From positions 1 to 64,000 of the forward strand of contig JAHHDR010000028.1 in NCBI GenBank assembly GCA_019739215.1: 64,000 bases of DNA. Reading direction: 5' to 3'. The notes beneath the pieces were generated by a model that was not told the origin of the DNA, did no database searches, and was given only the letters and a program-made list of their open reading frames with translations. Within the stretch, counting starts at the first letter, position 1; every line of letters begins with the position of its first letter. This document shows, in pieces, positions 52,391-60,991 of the stretch. This stretch comes from Rhizobium sp. (GTDB lineage Bacteria > Pseudomonadota > Alphaproteobacteria > Rhizobiales > Rhizobiaceae). Made by a program: the position numbers and the translations under genes.

Positions 52391-53889
52391 CTAAGCGGCG
52401 GTGTCGATGCAGATGTATTTGAGTTCGGTGAAGGCTTCCATGCCGTGGCGCGAGCCCTCGCGGCCGAGGCCGGATTGCTTCCAGCCGCCGAATGGGATCG
52501 GCCCGCCGGTGATCTTCACCCGGTTGATGGCGACCATGCCATAGTCGAGCGTCCGGCCAAGGCGCATCTGGCGGGCACCATTCTCGGTGACGACATAGGC
52601 GACGAGGCCGTATTCGGTGTCGTTGGCGCGGGTGACGACCTCGTCCTCGGTCTCGAAGGCTGCGACCGCGGCGACCGGGCCGAAGGTCTCTTCGCGCATG
52701 ATGAGGGCATCGTCGGGAACTTCGGTGAGCAGCGTCGGCTCAAAGAACAGGGGGCCTGCCGCGTGGCGTTTGCCGCCGGTCAAGCACGTGGCGCCACGAG
52801 CGATGGCGTCCTTCACCTGTTCCTCGACCTTGTCGACAGCACGGCCATGCATCAGTGGCCCGATCTCGACACCGGGTTCGAGCCCCGTGCCGACCTTCAG
52901 CGCCTTGATGCGCTCGGCGAAGCGCGCCGAGAAGCTTTCCACGATCGACCGCTGCACATAGATGCGATTGGCGGCAAGGCAATCCTGCCCCGAGGTCGCG
53001 AACTTGGCGTCGATGGCGATGTCGACCGCGCGGTCGATGTCGGCGTCATCGAAGATGATGAGCGGCGCATGGCCGCCGAGTTCCATGACAAGGCGCTTCA
53101 TGGTCGGCGTGCTCTGCCGGGCGATCAGCCGGCCGATTTCGGTCGAGCCGGTGAAGCTCATGGCGCGGACGCGTGTGTCGCCGCACATCCGGCCGACGAT
53201 CGACGCGGCATCCCCCGTGAGCACGTTGAACACGCCATCAGGCATGCCCGCGCGCTCGGCAAGTTCGGCCAGGGCCAGCGCCGAGAGCGGGGTTTCGGAC
53301 GAGGGGTGGGCGACGATCGTGCAGCCGGCGGCCAGCGCCGCCGCAGCCTTGCGTGTCAGCATGGCGGCGGGAAAATTCCATGGCGTGACGAGGACCGGCG
53401 ACGCCGATGGCCTGGCGGCGCACCATCATCTCGGCGTCGGGCAGATGGCTGGTGACGCTTTCGGCATTCAGCCGCTTGCCTTCCTCGGCATACCACTCGA
53501 CGAAGGAGGCGGCATAGTCGATCTCGCCGCGCGATTCCGCGAGCGGTTTTGCCCTGCTCGAGCGTCATGATCAGCGCCAGATCCTCACGGTGGGCAATCA
53601 TGAGGTCGTACCAGTTGCGCAGAATCCTCGACCGCTCCTGCGGCAGAAGCGCCTGCCACTTCGGGAAGGCACGGTTGGCGGCCTCGATCGCAGATGTCAC
53701 CTGATCCGTGTCGACGGCGGCGACCCAGGCAAGCGACTTGCCTGTTGCCGGGTCCGTGACGCCGAATCCCTTGCCGCCATTGCCGGCCACCCAGCGACCG
53801 TCGACATAGGCGAGATTGCGGAGCAGATGGCGATCGCTCAGGCCGGCAAGGCCCTCATGAAAATCGGCGCGCGCGAAAATGGCGGTCAT
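52391..53889 (-). pseudogene. doeC: Aldehyde dehydrogenase DoeC/Ssd, interrupted by two +1 frameshifts
   Basis: A succinate/aspartate-semialdehyde dehydrogenase split over three frames. N-terminal part from ATG 53889 to LEQGK is in one frame, residues PLAESRGEIDYAASF to RQAIGVAG in the second, and [14 protein letters not shown] to the end in the third. An extra base in T4 at 53547-53550 and one at 53392-53393 explain both breaks; removing them restores a full-length protein of about 497 residues. Catalytic segments ([19 protein letters not shown] with Cys) are intact. In the ectoine pathway it oxidises aspartate semialdehyde. Sequencing error is as likely as true inactivation. Confidence 0.85.
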
Positions 53890-54033
53890 TCCGGTCTCCT
53901 CGGTCTGGTTCGATAAGCCGAGTCTAGGCGTCCAGGCCGGAGAAAGTGTCTCTTCTGGCACGCGTGGATAGAGAGAGTCTCTATATCCGGGGGCCGGGTG
54001 AAGAGAGTTTCTCGCTATATGCGGGCAGCCGTC

Positions 54034-54519
54034 TCACCCCGGATCCGGCAGCAGGCCGTCCAGAGGCTGTGCCAACTCCTCCTTCACCGTCTTGGTGACG
54101 ATATAGGTGAAAATAGCGCTCGATGCCGATCTCGCGATCGAGCAGTCCGTCGACGAAACGCTGGTAGCTGTCGATGTCGGGGGCCGTGACCTTAAGCACG
54201 TAATCGACGCCGCCGCCGACCGACCAGCAGGCCACGACCGCGTCGAGGCCCGAGATTACGCGCTCGAAGCGGTCGAAATCGGCCTGGCGGTGATTGGCGA
54301 GCGTCACCTCCATCAGCACGGTGGCGGACAGGCGCGATCTTCCTGAGGTTGAGATGCGCCATGATAGCCGCTGACGATGCCTGATTTCTCGAGCTTCTGC
54401 AGCCGCATCCAGCAGGGCGTCGGCGACAGGCCGACCTTCTCGGCAAGCGCGAGCTTGGTGATGCGACCGTCGCGCTGGATGGCGTCGAGTATGCGCAGGT
54501 CGACGGCGTCGAGTTTCAT
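54034..54519 (-). pseudogene. asnC: Lrp/AsnC-family regulator of the ectoine cluster, interrupted by three +1 frameshifts
   Basis: From ATG 54519 the HTH is clear (LRILDAIQRDGRITKLALAEKVGLSPTPCW). The frame then breaks at 54359-54360 (extra base), at 54326-54327 and in A4 at 54110-54113. Correcting these joins SGYHAHLNLRKIAP, ATVLMEVTLANH and ERYFTYIVTKTV into a normal protein of about 161 residues ending at the TGA at 54034-54036. The ectoine catabolic clusters described in Alphaproteobacteria carry an asnC gene in this position. Because the same kind of insertion hits both neighbours, an assembly artefact is suspected. Confidence 0.85.
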
Positions 54520-54534
54520 GTTTTCACCCAGCAG

Positions 54535-54625
54535 ATTCATGACAAATTGTGCGTGGCGACATTGGAAGAGTAAATTTCGGTTGTCCAATTGAACTGATTT
54601 TGATAGCTGTATAATCATGACAAAT
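54535..54625. promoter_or_regulatory. asnC-enuR divergent region with repeated TCATGACAAAT motif
   Basis: The 13-mer TCATGACAAATTG occurs at 54537-54549 and again at 54615-54627, 78 bp apart in the same orientation. A perfect TATAAT lies at 54610-54615, next to the second copy. Related motifs (ATTGTCATGAT, ATTGACATGAT; opposite strand) precede ehuA. MocR-type regulators often bind direct repeats, so these are candidate EnuR sites controlling asnC-doeCD, enuR and ehu-eut. Confidence 0.6.
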
Positions 54626-56012
54626 TGGCAGCCACGATCCCTCACTCCTCCGCCGCCCCCGCCTATCTCTCGCTGGCCGAGCAGATCGCGCGCGCCATCC
54701 AGGATGGCCTACTGGCGAGCGGTCACCGCCTTCCCCCGCATCGGACCCATGGCTGACACGCTGCAACTCTCCGTCCAGACGGTCAGTCGCGCCTATGATG
54801 AGCTCATCCGGCGCGGCCTGATATCGGGCGAGATCGGACGTGGGCACCTTCGTGCAGACGCTGCGCAAGGAGCCTGAGCCCACCCTATCTGCCGGAGCGG
54901 CTCGGCGAACTGATCGACCTCTCGATCCTCAAGCCGGCCTGTGACCAGTATCATCTCGAGAAAGATGCGGGAAGCCTTCGGCTGGCTCGCCGAGAACCTG
55001 CCGGCGAGTTCGGCGCTGTCGTTCCGCCCGAATGTACGTGTTTCCCCGGCACCGCGCGGCCGCCGCCGAATGGCTGGCGCGCTGTGGTGTCGAGATTTCG
55101 CCGCTGAATGTCAGCGTCACCAACGGCGCGACCTCGGGCATGACGACGGCGCTGATGAGCGTCGCCCCGCCAGGCTCGACCGTCGTGGTCGAGGCGATCA
55201 GCCACCACACCCTGGTGCCGCTCGCGACCTATCTCGGGCTGCAATCTGGATGGCGTCGCCATCGATGAAGAGGGCATGCTTCCCGACGCGCTGGACGCGG
55301 CCTGTCGCAAGGGCAATGTCCGCGCGGTGTTCCTGCAGCCGACTGTCATCAACCCGATGGCGGCGATCATGGGATTGGCGCGGCGCGAGGAACTGGTGGC
55401 CGTGGCCCGCCGGCACGATCTGGCGATCATCGAGAACGACATCCTCGGACCGCTGGATGGAGAATCGACCGCCGCCGATGGCGGCGCTTGCGCCGGAGCG
55501 GACGCTCTACATCACGAGTTTCACCAAGATCACCGTCCCGGGGCTCCGGATCGGCTATCTGGCCGCGCCTGATCGCTACGTCGCGGCTGTCGCCAACCGC
55601 CATCTGGTCTCAAGCTGGATGGCGACGCCGTCGATTGCCGAGATCGCGACGAAATGGGTCAGCGACGGCACCGCGATGGAACTGGTCGGATGGCAGCGTC
55701 GCGCATTGGCGGTTCGCCATGCCATTGCCGCCGAGACGCTGGCCGGCCTCGACTACCGCCACCATCCGCAGAGCCTGCATGTCTGGCTTCCGCTCAGGGG
55801 CGAGCATACCGAGGAAGGCTTCGTCTCGCAGGCCCGCCTGCGCGGCGTGGCCATCGCGCCCGGCAGTTCGTTCCGCACCAGCAGCGAGGCGTGGCAGCCC
55901 GCCGTGCGCCATATCGCTCGGCTCGACCACCGAGGCCGAACTCAAGACCGGGCTCGGGATCGTCGCGTCGCTGAGCGTGGCCAGTCCCGAAGCGCTGCTG
56001 CTCGCAATCTAG
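54617..56012 (+). pseudogene. enuR: MocR/PdxR-type regulator EnuR, interrupted by about eight +1 frameshifts
   Basis: A GntR-type HTH fused to a PLP aminotransferase-like domain, broken into several frames. Removing single bases near 54746, 54842, 54880, 54961, 55031, 55245, 55455 and 55918 restores: HTH (LSVQTVSRAYDELIRRGLISGEIGRGTFV), linker, VTNGATSGMTTAL, AIIENDILGPL, and the PLP-lysine segment YITSFTKITVPGLRIGYL. Restored length is about 455-460 residues, normal for MocR. The start is unclear: ATG 54617 sits directly after a TATAAT, and a TTG at 54625 is in the HTH frame. EnuR represses ectoine genes in Ruegeria; context here matches. Confidence 0.85.
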
Positions 56013-56046
56013 GGGAAACGGCCTCATTTTAAGCAGTTCCGGAAAT

Positions 56047-56098
56047 ATTGTCATGATATTATTTTAGGAATTGACATGATTTAGGATCGGGATAATCC
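56047..56098 (+). promoter_or_regulatory. Promoter of the ehu-eut operon with direct repeats
   Basis: TTGACA (56071-56076), 16-bp spacer, TAATCC (56093-56098) form a good sigma-70 promoter 37 bp before ehuA. Direct repeats ATTGTCATGAT (56047-56057) and ATTGACATGAT (56070-56080) are 23 bp apart, about two helical turns, and the second covers the -35. This is the layout expected for an EnuR (MocR) repressor site. Confidence 0.7.
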
Positions 56099-56134
56099 TT
56101 GGGCCATCGCTTGTCTCAACAGGGAGAGACATGA

Positions 56135-56920
56135 ATGCCCGAGCCCATCATCCGCATCGACAACATCGTCAAGCGCTACGGTCCGCTGACCGTGCTCGAC
56201 GGCCTGTCGATGGACGTGATGCCGGGCGAGAAGCTCGCGCTGATCGGTCCCTCCGGCTCCGGCAAGACCACGATCCTGCGCATCCTGATGACGCTCGAGA
56301 CCATTTCCGGCGGCCATATCGAGGTCGATGGCGAGCAGCTCTACCACATGCCCGGGAATGGCAGTCTGGTCGAGGCCGACGAGCGGCACCTGCGCAAGAT
56401 GCGCGCCAAGATCGGCATGGTGTTCCAGCACTTCAACCTGTTTCCGCACAAGACCGTGCTCGACAATGTCACGCTCGCGCCGATCCTGACCAAGGGTGTC
56501 GCGCGGCCCGCCGCCGAGAAGCGGGCGATGGAACTGCTCGACATGGTCGGCATGGCCGACAAGGCCCGCCACGTGCCCGCACAGCTCTCGGGCGGCCAGA
56601 AGCAGCGCGCCGCGATCGCCCGCGCGCTGGCGCTTTCGCCCCGCATCATGCTCTTCGACGAGGTGACTTCGGCGCTCGACCCGGAACTGGTCGAGGAGGT
56701 GCTCAATGTCATGAAGAAGCTCGCCGACGAGACCGACATGACGATGCTTCTGGTCACCCATGAAATGGGTTTCGCCCACGATTTCGCCGACCGGATCCTG
56801 TTCTTCGATCGCGGCAAGATCGTCGAGGAAGGCAAGCCCGACGAGATCTTCCGAAATCCCAGGCAGGAACGAACCCAGACCTTCCTGCGCAAGATCATAG
56901 CGGCAGGGCACCGCGTCTGA
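56135..56920 (+). CDS. ehuA: Ectoine/hydroxyectoine ABC transporter ATP-binding protein EhuA
   Basis: A 261-residue amino-acid-type ATPase: Walker A GPSGSGKTTILRILM, Q-loop VFQHFNLFPHKTVLDN, signature LSGGQKQRAAIARAL, Walker B IMLFDEVTSALDPELV, H-loop LLVTHEMGFAHDFADR. ATG 56135 fits the AGGGAGAG site better than the out-of-frame ATG at 56131. First of an operon running through ehuBCD and eut/doe genes, which gives the assignment. Confidence 0.92.
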   Translation: MPEPIIRIDNIVKRYGPLTVLDGLSMDVMPGEKLALIGPSGSGKTTILRILMTLETISGGHIEVDGEQLYHMPGNGSLVEADERHLRKMRAKIGMVFQHFNLFPHKTVLDNVTLAPILTKGVARPAAEKRAMELLDMVGMADKARHVPAQLSGGQKQRAAIARALALSPRIMLFDEVTSALDPELVEEVLNVMKKLADETDMTMLLVTHEMGFAHDFADRILFFDRGKIVEEGKPDEIFRNPRQERTQTFLRKIIAAGHRV

Positions 56921-56978
56921 GCCTTCACGCCCAGTCATTGCCCCAACAAAACAGGTAAATCCTCAGAGGAGACGAGAC

Positions 56979-57830
56979 ATGAACTATTCGACCATGATCA
57001 AGCAGATGGCCGGTGCCTCCGCACTTGCCGTCATGCTCGCCGCAGCGCCGGCGTCGGCCGACGACACCAAGCTGCAGGAACTCAAGGACCAGGGCTTCGC
57101 CCGCGTCGCCATCGCCAATGAGCCGCCGTTCACGGCGGTCGCCGCCGACGGCAAGGTGTCGGGTGCCGCGCCTGACGTCGCGCGCGAAATCTTCAAGCGC
57201 CTCGGCGTCAACGAAATCGTTGCCTCGATCTCGGAATACGGCGCGATGATCCCCGGCCTGCAGGCCCGCCGCCATGACGTGATCACCGCCGGCCTTTTCA
57301 TGAAGCCCGAGCGTTGCGCCGCGGTCGCCTATTCCGAGCCGATCCTCTGCGATGCCGAGGCGATGCTGGTGAAGAAGGGCAACCCGATGGGCTTCAAGAG
57401 CTATGCCGACATCGCCGCCAATCCGGATGCGAAGCTCGGCGCGCCGGGCGGCGGCACGGAGGAGAAGCTCGCACTCGACGCCGGCGTGCCGCGTGACCGC
57501 GTCGTGGTCGTCCCGGATGGCCAGAGCGGTCTCAAGATGCTGCAGGACGGCCGCATTGATGCCTATTCTCTGCCGGTTCTCTCGATCAACGACCTCGTCA
57601 AGAAGGCCAACGATCCCAACCTCGAGGTCATTGCGCCTGTCGTCGACACCCCTGTCTATTGCGACGGCGCGGCCTTCCACAAGGACAACGTGGCGCTGCG
57701 CGATGCCTTCGACGTCGAATTGAAGAAGATGAAGGAATCGGGCGAGTTCGCCAAGATCATCGAGCCCTACGGCTTCTCGGCGCAGGCCGCGATGTCGACA
57801 TCGCGCGACAAGCTCTGCGCGGCGCAGTGA
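56979..57830 (+). CDS. ehuB: Ectoine/hydroxyectoine-binding protein EhuB
   Basis: A 283-residue family-3 binding protein. Sec signal (MIKQMAGASALAVMLAAAPASADD). Mature motifs: GFARVAIANEPPFTAVAADGKVSGAAPDVAREIFKRLG, the M-I-P-G-L-QARRHDVITAGLFMKPERC segment and a C-terminal KLCAAQ. Length matches EhuB. Delivers ectoine or hydroxyectoine to EhuCD in the periplasm. A GC hairpin follows seven bases after its stop. Confidence 0.92.
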   Translation: MNYSTMIKQMAGASALAVMLAAAPASADDTKLQELKDQGFARVAIANEPPFTAVAADGKVSGAAPDVAREIFKRLGVNEIVASISEYGAMIPGLQARRHDVITAGLFMKPERCAAVAYSEPILCDAEAMLVKKGNPMGFKSYADIAANPDAKLGAPGGGTEEKLALDAGVPRDRVVVVPDGQSGLKMLQDGRIDAYSLPVLSINDLVKKANDPNLEVIAPVVDTPVYCDGAAFHKDNVALRDAFDVELKKMKESGEFAKIIEPYGFSAQAAMSTSRDKLCAAQ

Positions 57831-57837
57831 TGCAAAT

Positions 57838-57864
57838 GCCCCTCGCCCGGCAAGGGTGAGGGGC
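57838..57864 (+). terminator. Stem-loop between ehuB and ehuC
   Basis: GCCCCTC-G-CCC (57838-57848) pairs with GGG-T-GAGGGGC (57854-57864), 11 bp including one G-T wobble, with a GGCAA loop. No T-run follows. Likely stabilises or attenuates the message so that ehuB is expressed above the permease genes. Confidence 0.6.
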
Positions 57865-57892
57865 GATCCCGCTTGAACGGAACACGAAACGC

Positions 57893-58552
57893 ATGATCGA
57901 CTGGTCCGGCTACATAGGCCTCATATTGCAAGGCGCACTGGTGACCATCCAGTTGACCGTGCTCGGCTCGGCGCTGGCGCTGGTCATGGCCTTCGTGGCG
58001 GGATTGGCGCGGCTGTCGCGCTTCTTCGCGGTGCGGGCCATTGCCACGACCTATATCGAATTCTTCCGCGGCACCTCGATCTTCGTCCAGCTTTTCTGGG
58101 TCTATTTCGTGCTGCCCTTCGCCGGCATCAATCTCTCGCCGCTGCAGGCCGGTGTTCTCGCGCTCGGCCTCAATGTCGGGGCCTATGGCGCCGAGGTGGT
58201 GCGCGGCGCAGTCAAGTCGGTGCCGCGCGAGCAGTTGGAAGCCTCGATCGCCCTCAATTTCACCGGCTTTCAGCGCATGCGCCATATCATCCTGCCGCAG
58301 GCATTGCCGCTGATGCTGCCGACCTTCGGCAACAATGCGATCGAACTTCTCAAAGGCACCGCGGTGGTCTCGCTGATCTCGCTGACCGACATGACATTCC
58401 AGGCGCAGGTCGTGCGGGCACAAACGGGCAGCACCCTGATCCCGTTCGGCACGATCCTGATCCTCTATTTCGCCATGTCCTGGGTCATCTCCTTCCTGAT
58501 GCACCGGCTCGAACGCCGCGTTACCCGCAATCTCGACGGCGTGAGGGCATAG
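57893..58552 (+). CDS. ehuC: Ectoine/hydroxyectoine ABC transporter permease EhuC
   Basis: A 219-residue His/Glu/Gln-type amino-acid permease. First span region GLILQGALVTIQLTVLGSALALVMAFVAG, then EFFRGTSIFVQLFWVYFVLPFAG and the EAA loop (EQLEASIALNFTGFQRMRHIILPQALPLMLP). Four to five spans. Followed three bases later by ehuD. Confidence 0.92.
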   Translation: MIDWSGYIGLILQGALVTIQLTVLGSALALVMAFVAGLARLSRFFAVRAIATTYIEFFRGTSIFVQLFWVYFVLPFAGINLSPLQAGVLALGLNVGAYGAEVVRGAVKSVPREQLEASIALNFTGFQRMRHIILPQALPLMLPTFGNNAIELLKGTAVVSLISLTDMTFQAQVVRAQTGSTLIPFGTILILYFAMSWVISFLMHRLERRVTRNLDGVRA

Positions 58553-58555
58553 GCG

Positions 58556-59215
58556 ATGGAGTGGGACTGGAACTTCGTCTGGCAGATCATGCCGACCCTT
58601 CTCGAAGGCCTGAAGATCACCCTCATCGCCAGCGTGCTCGGCGCGATCGTCGCGGCGATCGTCGGGCTGGTCTTCGCCATCCTGCGCCGCTCGCCGGTCG
58701 CGGTCGTGTCGAAGACTACTGGCTTCGTCGTCGAGTTCATTCGCGGCACGCCGCTGCTCGTCCAGCTCTATTTCATCTTCTATGTCCTGCCCGACATCGG
58801 CATTCGCCTGCCGGCGCTGGTGGCCGGCATCATCGGGCTCGGCCTGCACTACGGCACCTATGCGGCGGAAGTCTACCGCTCGGGCATCGAGAACGTGCCG
58901 CGCGGCCAGTGGGAGGCGGCGAAGGCCGCCAACCTCACCGAACGCCAGACTTGGATCCATGTGATCCTGCCGCAGGCGATCCCGCCGATGATCCCGGCGC
59001 TCGCAAACTATCTCATCGCCATGTTCAAGGAAACACCGCTGCTTTCGGCGATCACCGTGCTCGAACTGATGAACCAGGCCAAGAGCGTCGCCAATTCGAG
59101 CTACCGCTACATCGAGCCGATGACGCTGGTCGGCATCTTCTTCCTCGTCATGAGCCTGATCTCGGTGGTCTTCCTGCGCTGGCTCGAGGAACGCTTTGCC
59201 CGGGTGGAGCGCTGA
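58556..59215 (+). CDS. ehuD: Ectoine/hydroxyectoine ABC transporter permease EhuD
   Basis: A 219-residue permease paralogous to EhuC: LLEGLKITLIASVLGAIVAAIVGLVFAIL, EFIRGTPLLVQLYFIFYVLPDIG, EAA loop (GQWEAAKAANLTERQTWIHVILPQAIPPMIP). Ends one base before the eutA start codon, so importer and catabolic genes are one transcript. Confidence 0.92.
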   Translation: MEWDWNFVWQIMPTLLEGLKITLIASVLGAIVAAIVGLVFAILRRSPVAVVSKTTGFVVEFIRGTPLLVQLYFIFYVLPDIGIRLPALVAGIIGLGLHYGTYAAEVYRSGIENVPRGQWEAAKAANLTERQTWIHVILPQAIPPMIPALANYLIAMFKETPLLSAITVLELMNQAKSVANSSYRYIEPMTLVGIFFLVMSLISVVFLRWLEERFARVER

Positions 59216-59216
59216 C

Positions 59217-59996
59217 ATGGCAGCCAGAACCGAGATCCGTATCGCCTCGCGCGCCCCTGTTCTCGACGACAGGCCGTTGCGCAAGCGCATCGGCCTGATC
59301 ATCCTCGCCACCGACCACACGACGGAGATCGATTTTCAGCGCATGGTCGCAAGCGAGGACATCGGCGTCTATGTCAGCCGCATCCACTACGCCAATCCGG
59401 TGACGCCAGAAAACCTGCGCGCCATGCAGCCGTCGCTGACATCAGGCGCCGGACTGATCCTCCCGGACGAGCCGCTCGACGCGGTCATGTATTCCTGCAC
59501 CTCGGCTTCCGTGGTCATCGGCGATGCCGAAGTGGCGGCCGCAATCCGCGAGGCCAAGCCGGGGGTGGAGGTCGTGACGCCGACGGCGGCGGCGGTGCTG
59601 GGCCTGCGTGCCTTCGGTGCCAGCAGCATCAGCGTGCTGACGCCTTATACGCGCGAGACCAGCCGGCCGATGGCGGACTATTTTGCCGGACTGGGCTTCG
59701 GGATCGACCGCTTCACCTGCCTCGACATGACCGATGACCGCGAGATGGCCCGGGTCGCCCCTTCCGAACTCGTCGCCTTCGCCCGCGAAGCCGCCGATCC
59801 GGCTTCCGATGCACTCTTCATTTCCTGCACGGCGCTTCGGGCCGCTGGCGTCGCGGCGGAGATCGAACAGGCGATCGGCAAGCCCGTCGTCACCAGCAAT
59901 CTCGCCACGGCCTGGCAGTGCCTCAGGATCTGCGGCGACCAGCCCATCCGGCCGGAATTCGGCCGCCTCATGACATTGCCGTTGCCGGGAGCCTGA
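59217..59996 (+). CDS. eutA: Ectoine utilization protein EutA (Asp/Glu/maleate isomerase superfamily)
   Basis: A 259-residue racemase-fold protein with the two catalytic cysteines in MYSCTSASVVIGD and FISCTALRAAG, as in maleate cis-trans isomerase and arylmalonate decarboxylase. In hydroxyectoine catabolism EutA is thought to convert hydroxyectoine stereochemistry before EutBC. ATG 59217 lies one base after the ehuD stop. Confidence 0.9.
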   Translation: MAARTEIRIASRAPVLDDRPLRKRIGLIILATDHTTEIDFQRMVASEDIGVYVSRIHYANPVTPENLRAMQPSLTSGAGLILPDEPLDAVMYSCTSASVVIGDAEVAAAIREAKPGVEVVTPTAAAVLGLRAFGASSISVLTPYTRETSRPMADYFAGLGFGIDRFTCLDMTDDREMARVAPSELVAFAREAADPASDALFISCTALRAAGVAAEIEQAIGKPVVTSNLATAWQCLRICGDQPIRPEFGRLMTLPLPGA

Positions 59997-59998
59997 TC

Positions 59999-60991
59999 AT
60001 GTTAGCCCGCAGACATGTCGGTCTCGACGCCATCCGCGCCGCCGCCGAGCGCATTCAGCCCCACGTGCTGAGGACCCCGATGGTGCAATCGGCGAGCCTG
60101 ACCGAGCGCACGGGGGTGCCGGTGCATCTCAAGCTCGAAAGCCACCAGCGGACCGGCGCCTTCAAGCTCCGGGGCGCCACAAATGCCATGCTCATGCTCC
60201 CGGCGGACCAGCATGCGCATGGCGTGGTGGCCGCCTCGACCGGCAATCATGGACGGGCGCTGGCTTATGCGGCGCGGTCCGTGGGCGCGAAGGCAACCAT
60301 CTGCATGTCGGCACTGGTCCCCGACAACAAGGTCGCCGAGGTGCGTCGGCTCGGTGCCGATGTCCGCATCGTCGGCCGGTCGCAGGACGAGGCGCAGGTC
60401 GAGGTCGACCGTCTCGTCGCCGAGGAAGGCATGATCATGGTGCCGCCCTTCGACCATGCCGATGTCATCGCCGGTCAGGGCACGATCGGGCTCGAGATGA
60501 TCGACGACCTGCCCGAGGTCGAGACGGTCCTGGTCCAGGTCTCCGGCGGGGGGCTTGCCTCGGGTATCGCCGCGGCGATCAAGGCGCTGATACCTGCAGC
60601 AAGGATCATCGGCCTGACCATGGATCGCGGCGCGGCGATGAAGCGCAGCATCGAGGCCGGCCGACCCGTCCCGGTCGACGAATATCCCAGCCTTGCCGAC
60701 TCCCTCGGCGGCGGCATCGGGCTCGACAACCGGCTGACATTCTCGATGTGCGCGGCGCTGCTCGACGACATCGTTCTGGTGACCGAACATGAGATCGCAG
60801 AAGGCATCCGACATGGATATCGCGAGGAACGCGAAGTGCTTGAAGGCGCCGGCGCCATCGGCATCGCAGCCATCCTCGCCGGCAAGGTGGCGCTTGCAGG
60901 ACCGACCGTGGTCCTGCTCTCTGGCCGCAATATCGATATGATCAGGCATCGCCACATCATCAATGGCTGGGACGTGGAGGATGCGCCATGA
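59999..60991 (+). CDS. eutB: Hydroxyectoine utilization dehydratase EutB
   Basis: A 330-residue fold-type II PLP enzyme of the threonine dehydratase family. PLP lysine 56 lies in HQRTGAFKLRGATNAM; the STGNHGRALAYAA loop and VQVSGGGLASGIAAAIK phosphate loop are present. It lacks the C-terminal ACT domain of biosynthetic enzymes. Proposed to dehydrate a hydroxyectoine-derived intermediate together with EutC. Start two bases after the eutA stop; overlaps eutC by four bases. Confidence 0.9.
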   Translation: MLARRHVGLDAIRAAAERIQPHVLRTPMVQSASLTERTGVPVHLKLESHQRTGAFKLRGATNAMLMLPADQHAHGVVAASTGNHGRALAYAARSVGAKATICMSALVPDNKVAEVRRLGADVRIVGRSQDEAQVEVDRLVAEEGMIMVPPFDHADVIAGQGTIGLEMIDDLPEVETVLVQVSGGGLASGIAAAIKALIPAARIIGLTMDRGAAMKRSIEAGRPVPVDEYPSLADSLGGGIGLDNRLTFSMCAALLDDIVLVTEHEIAEGIRHGYREEREVLEGAGAIGIAAILAGKVALAGPTVVLLSGRNIDMIRHRHIINGWDVEDAP

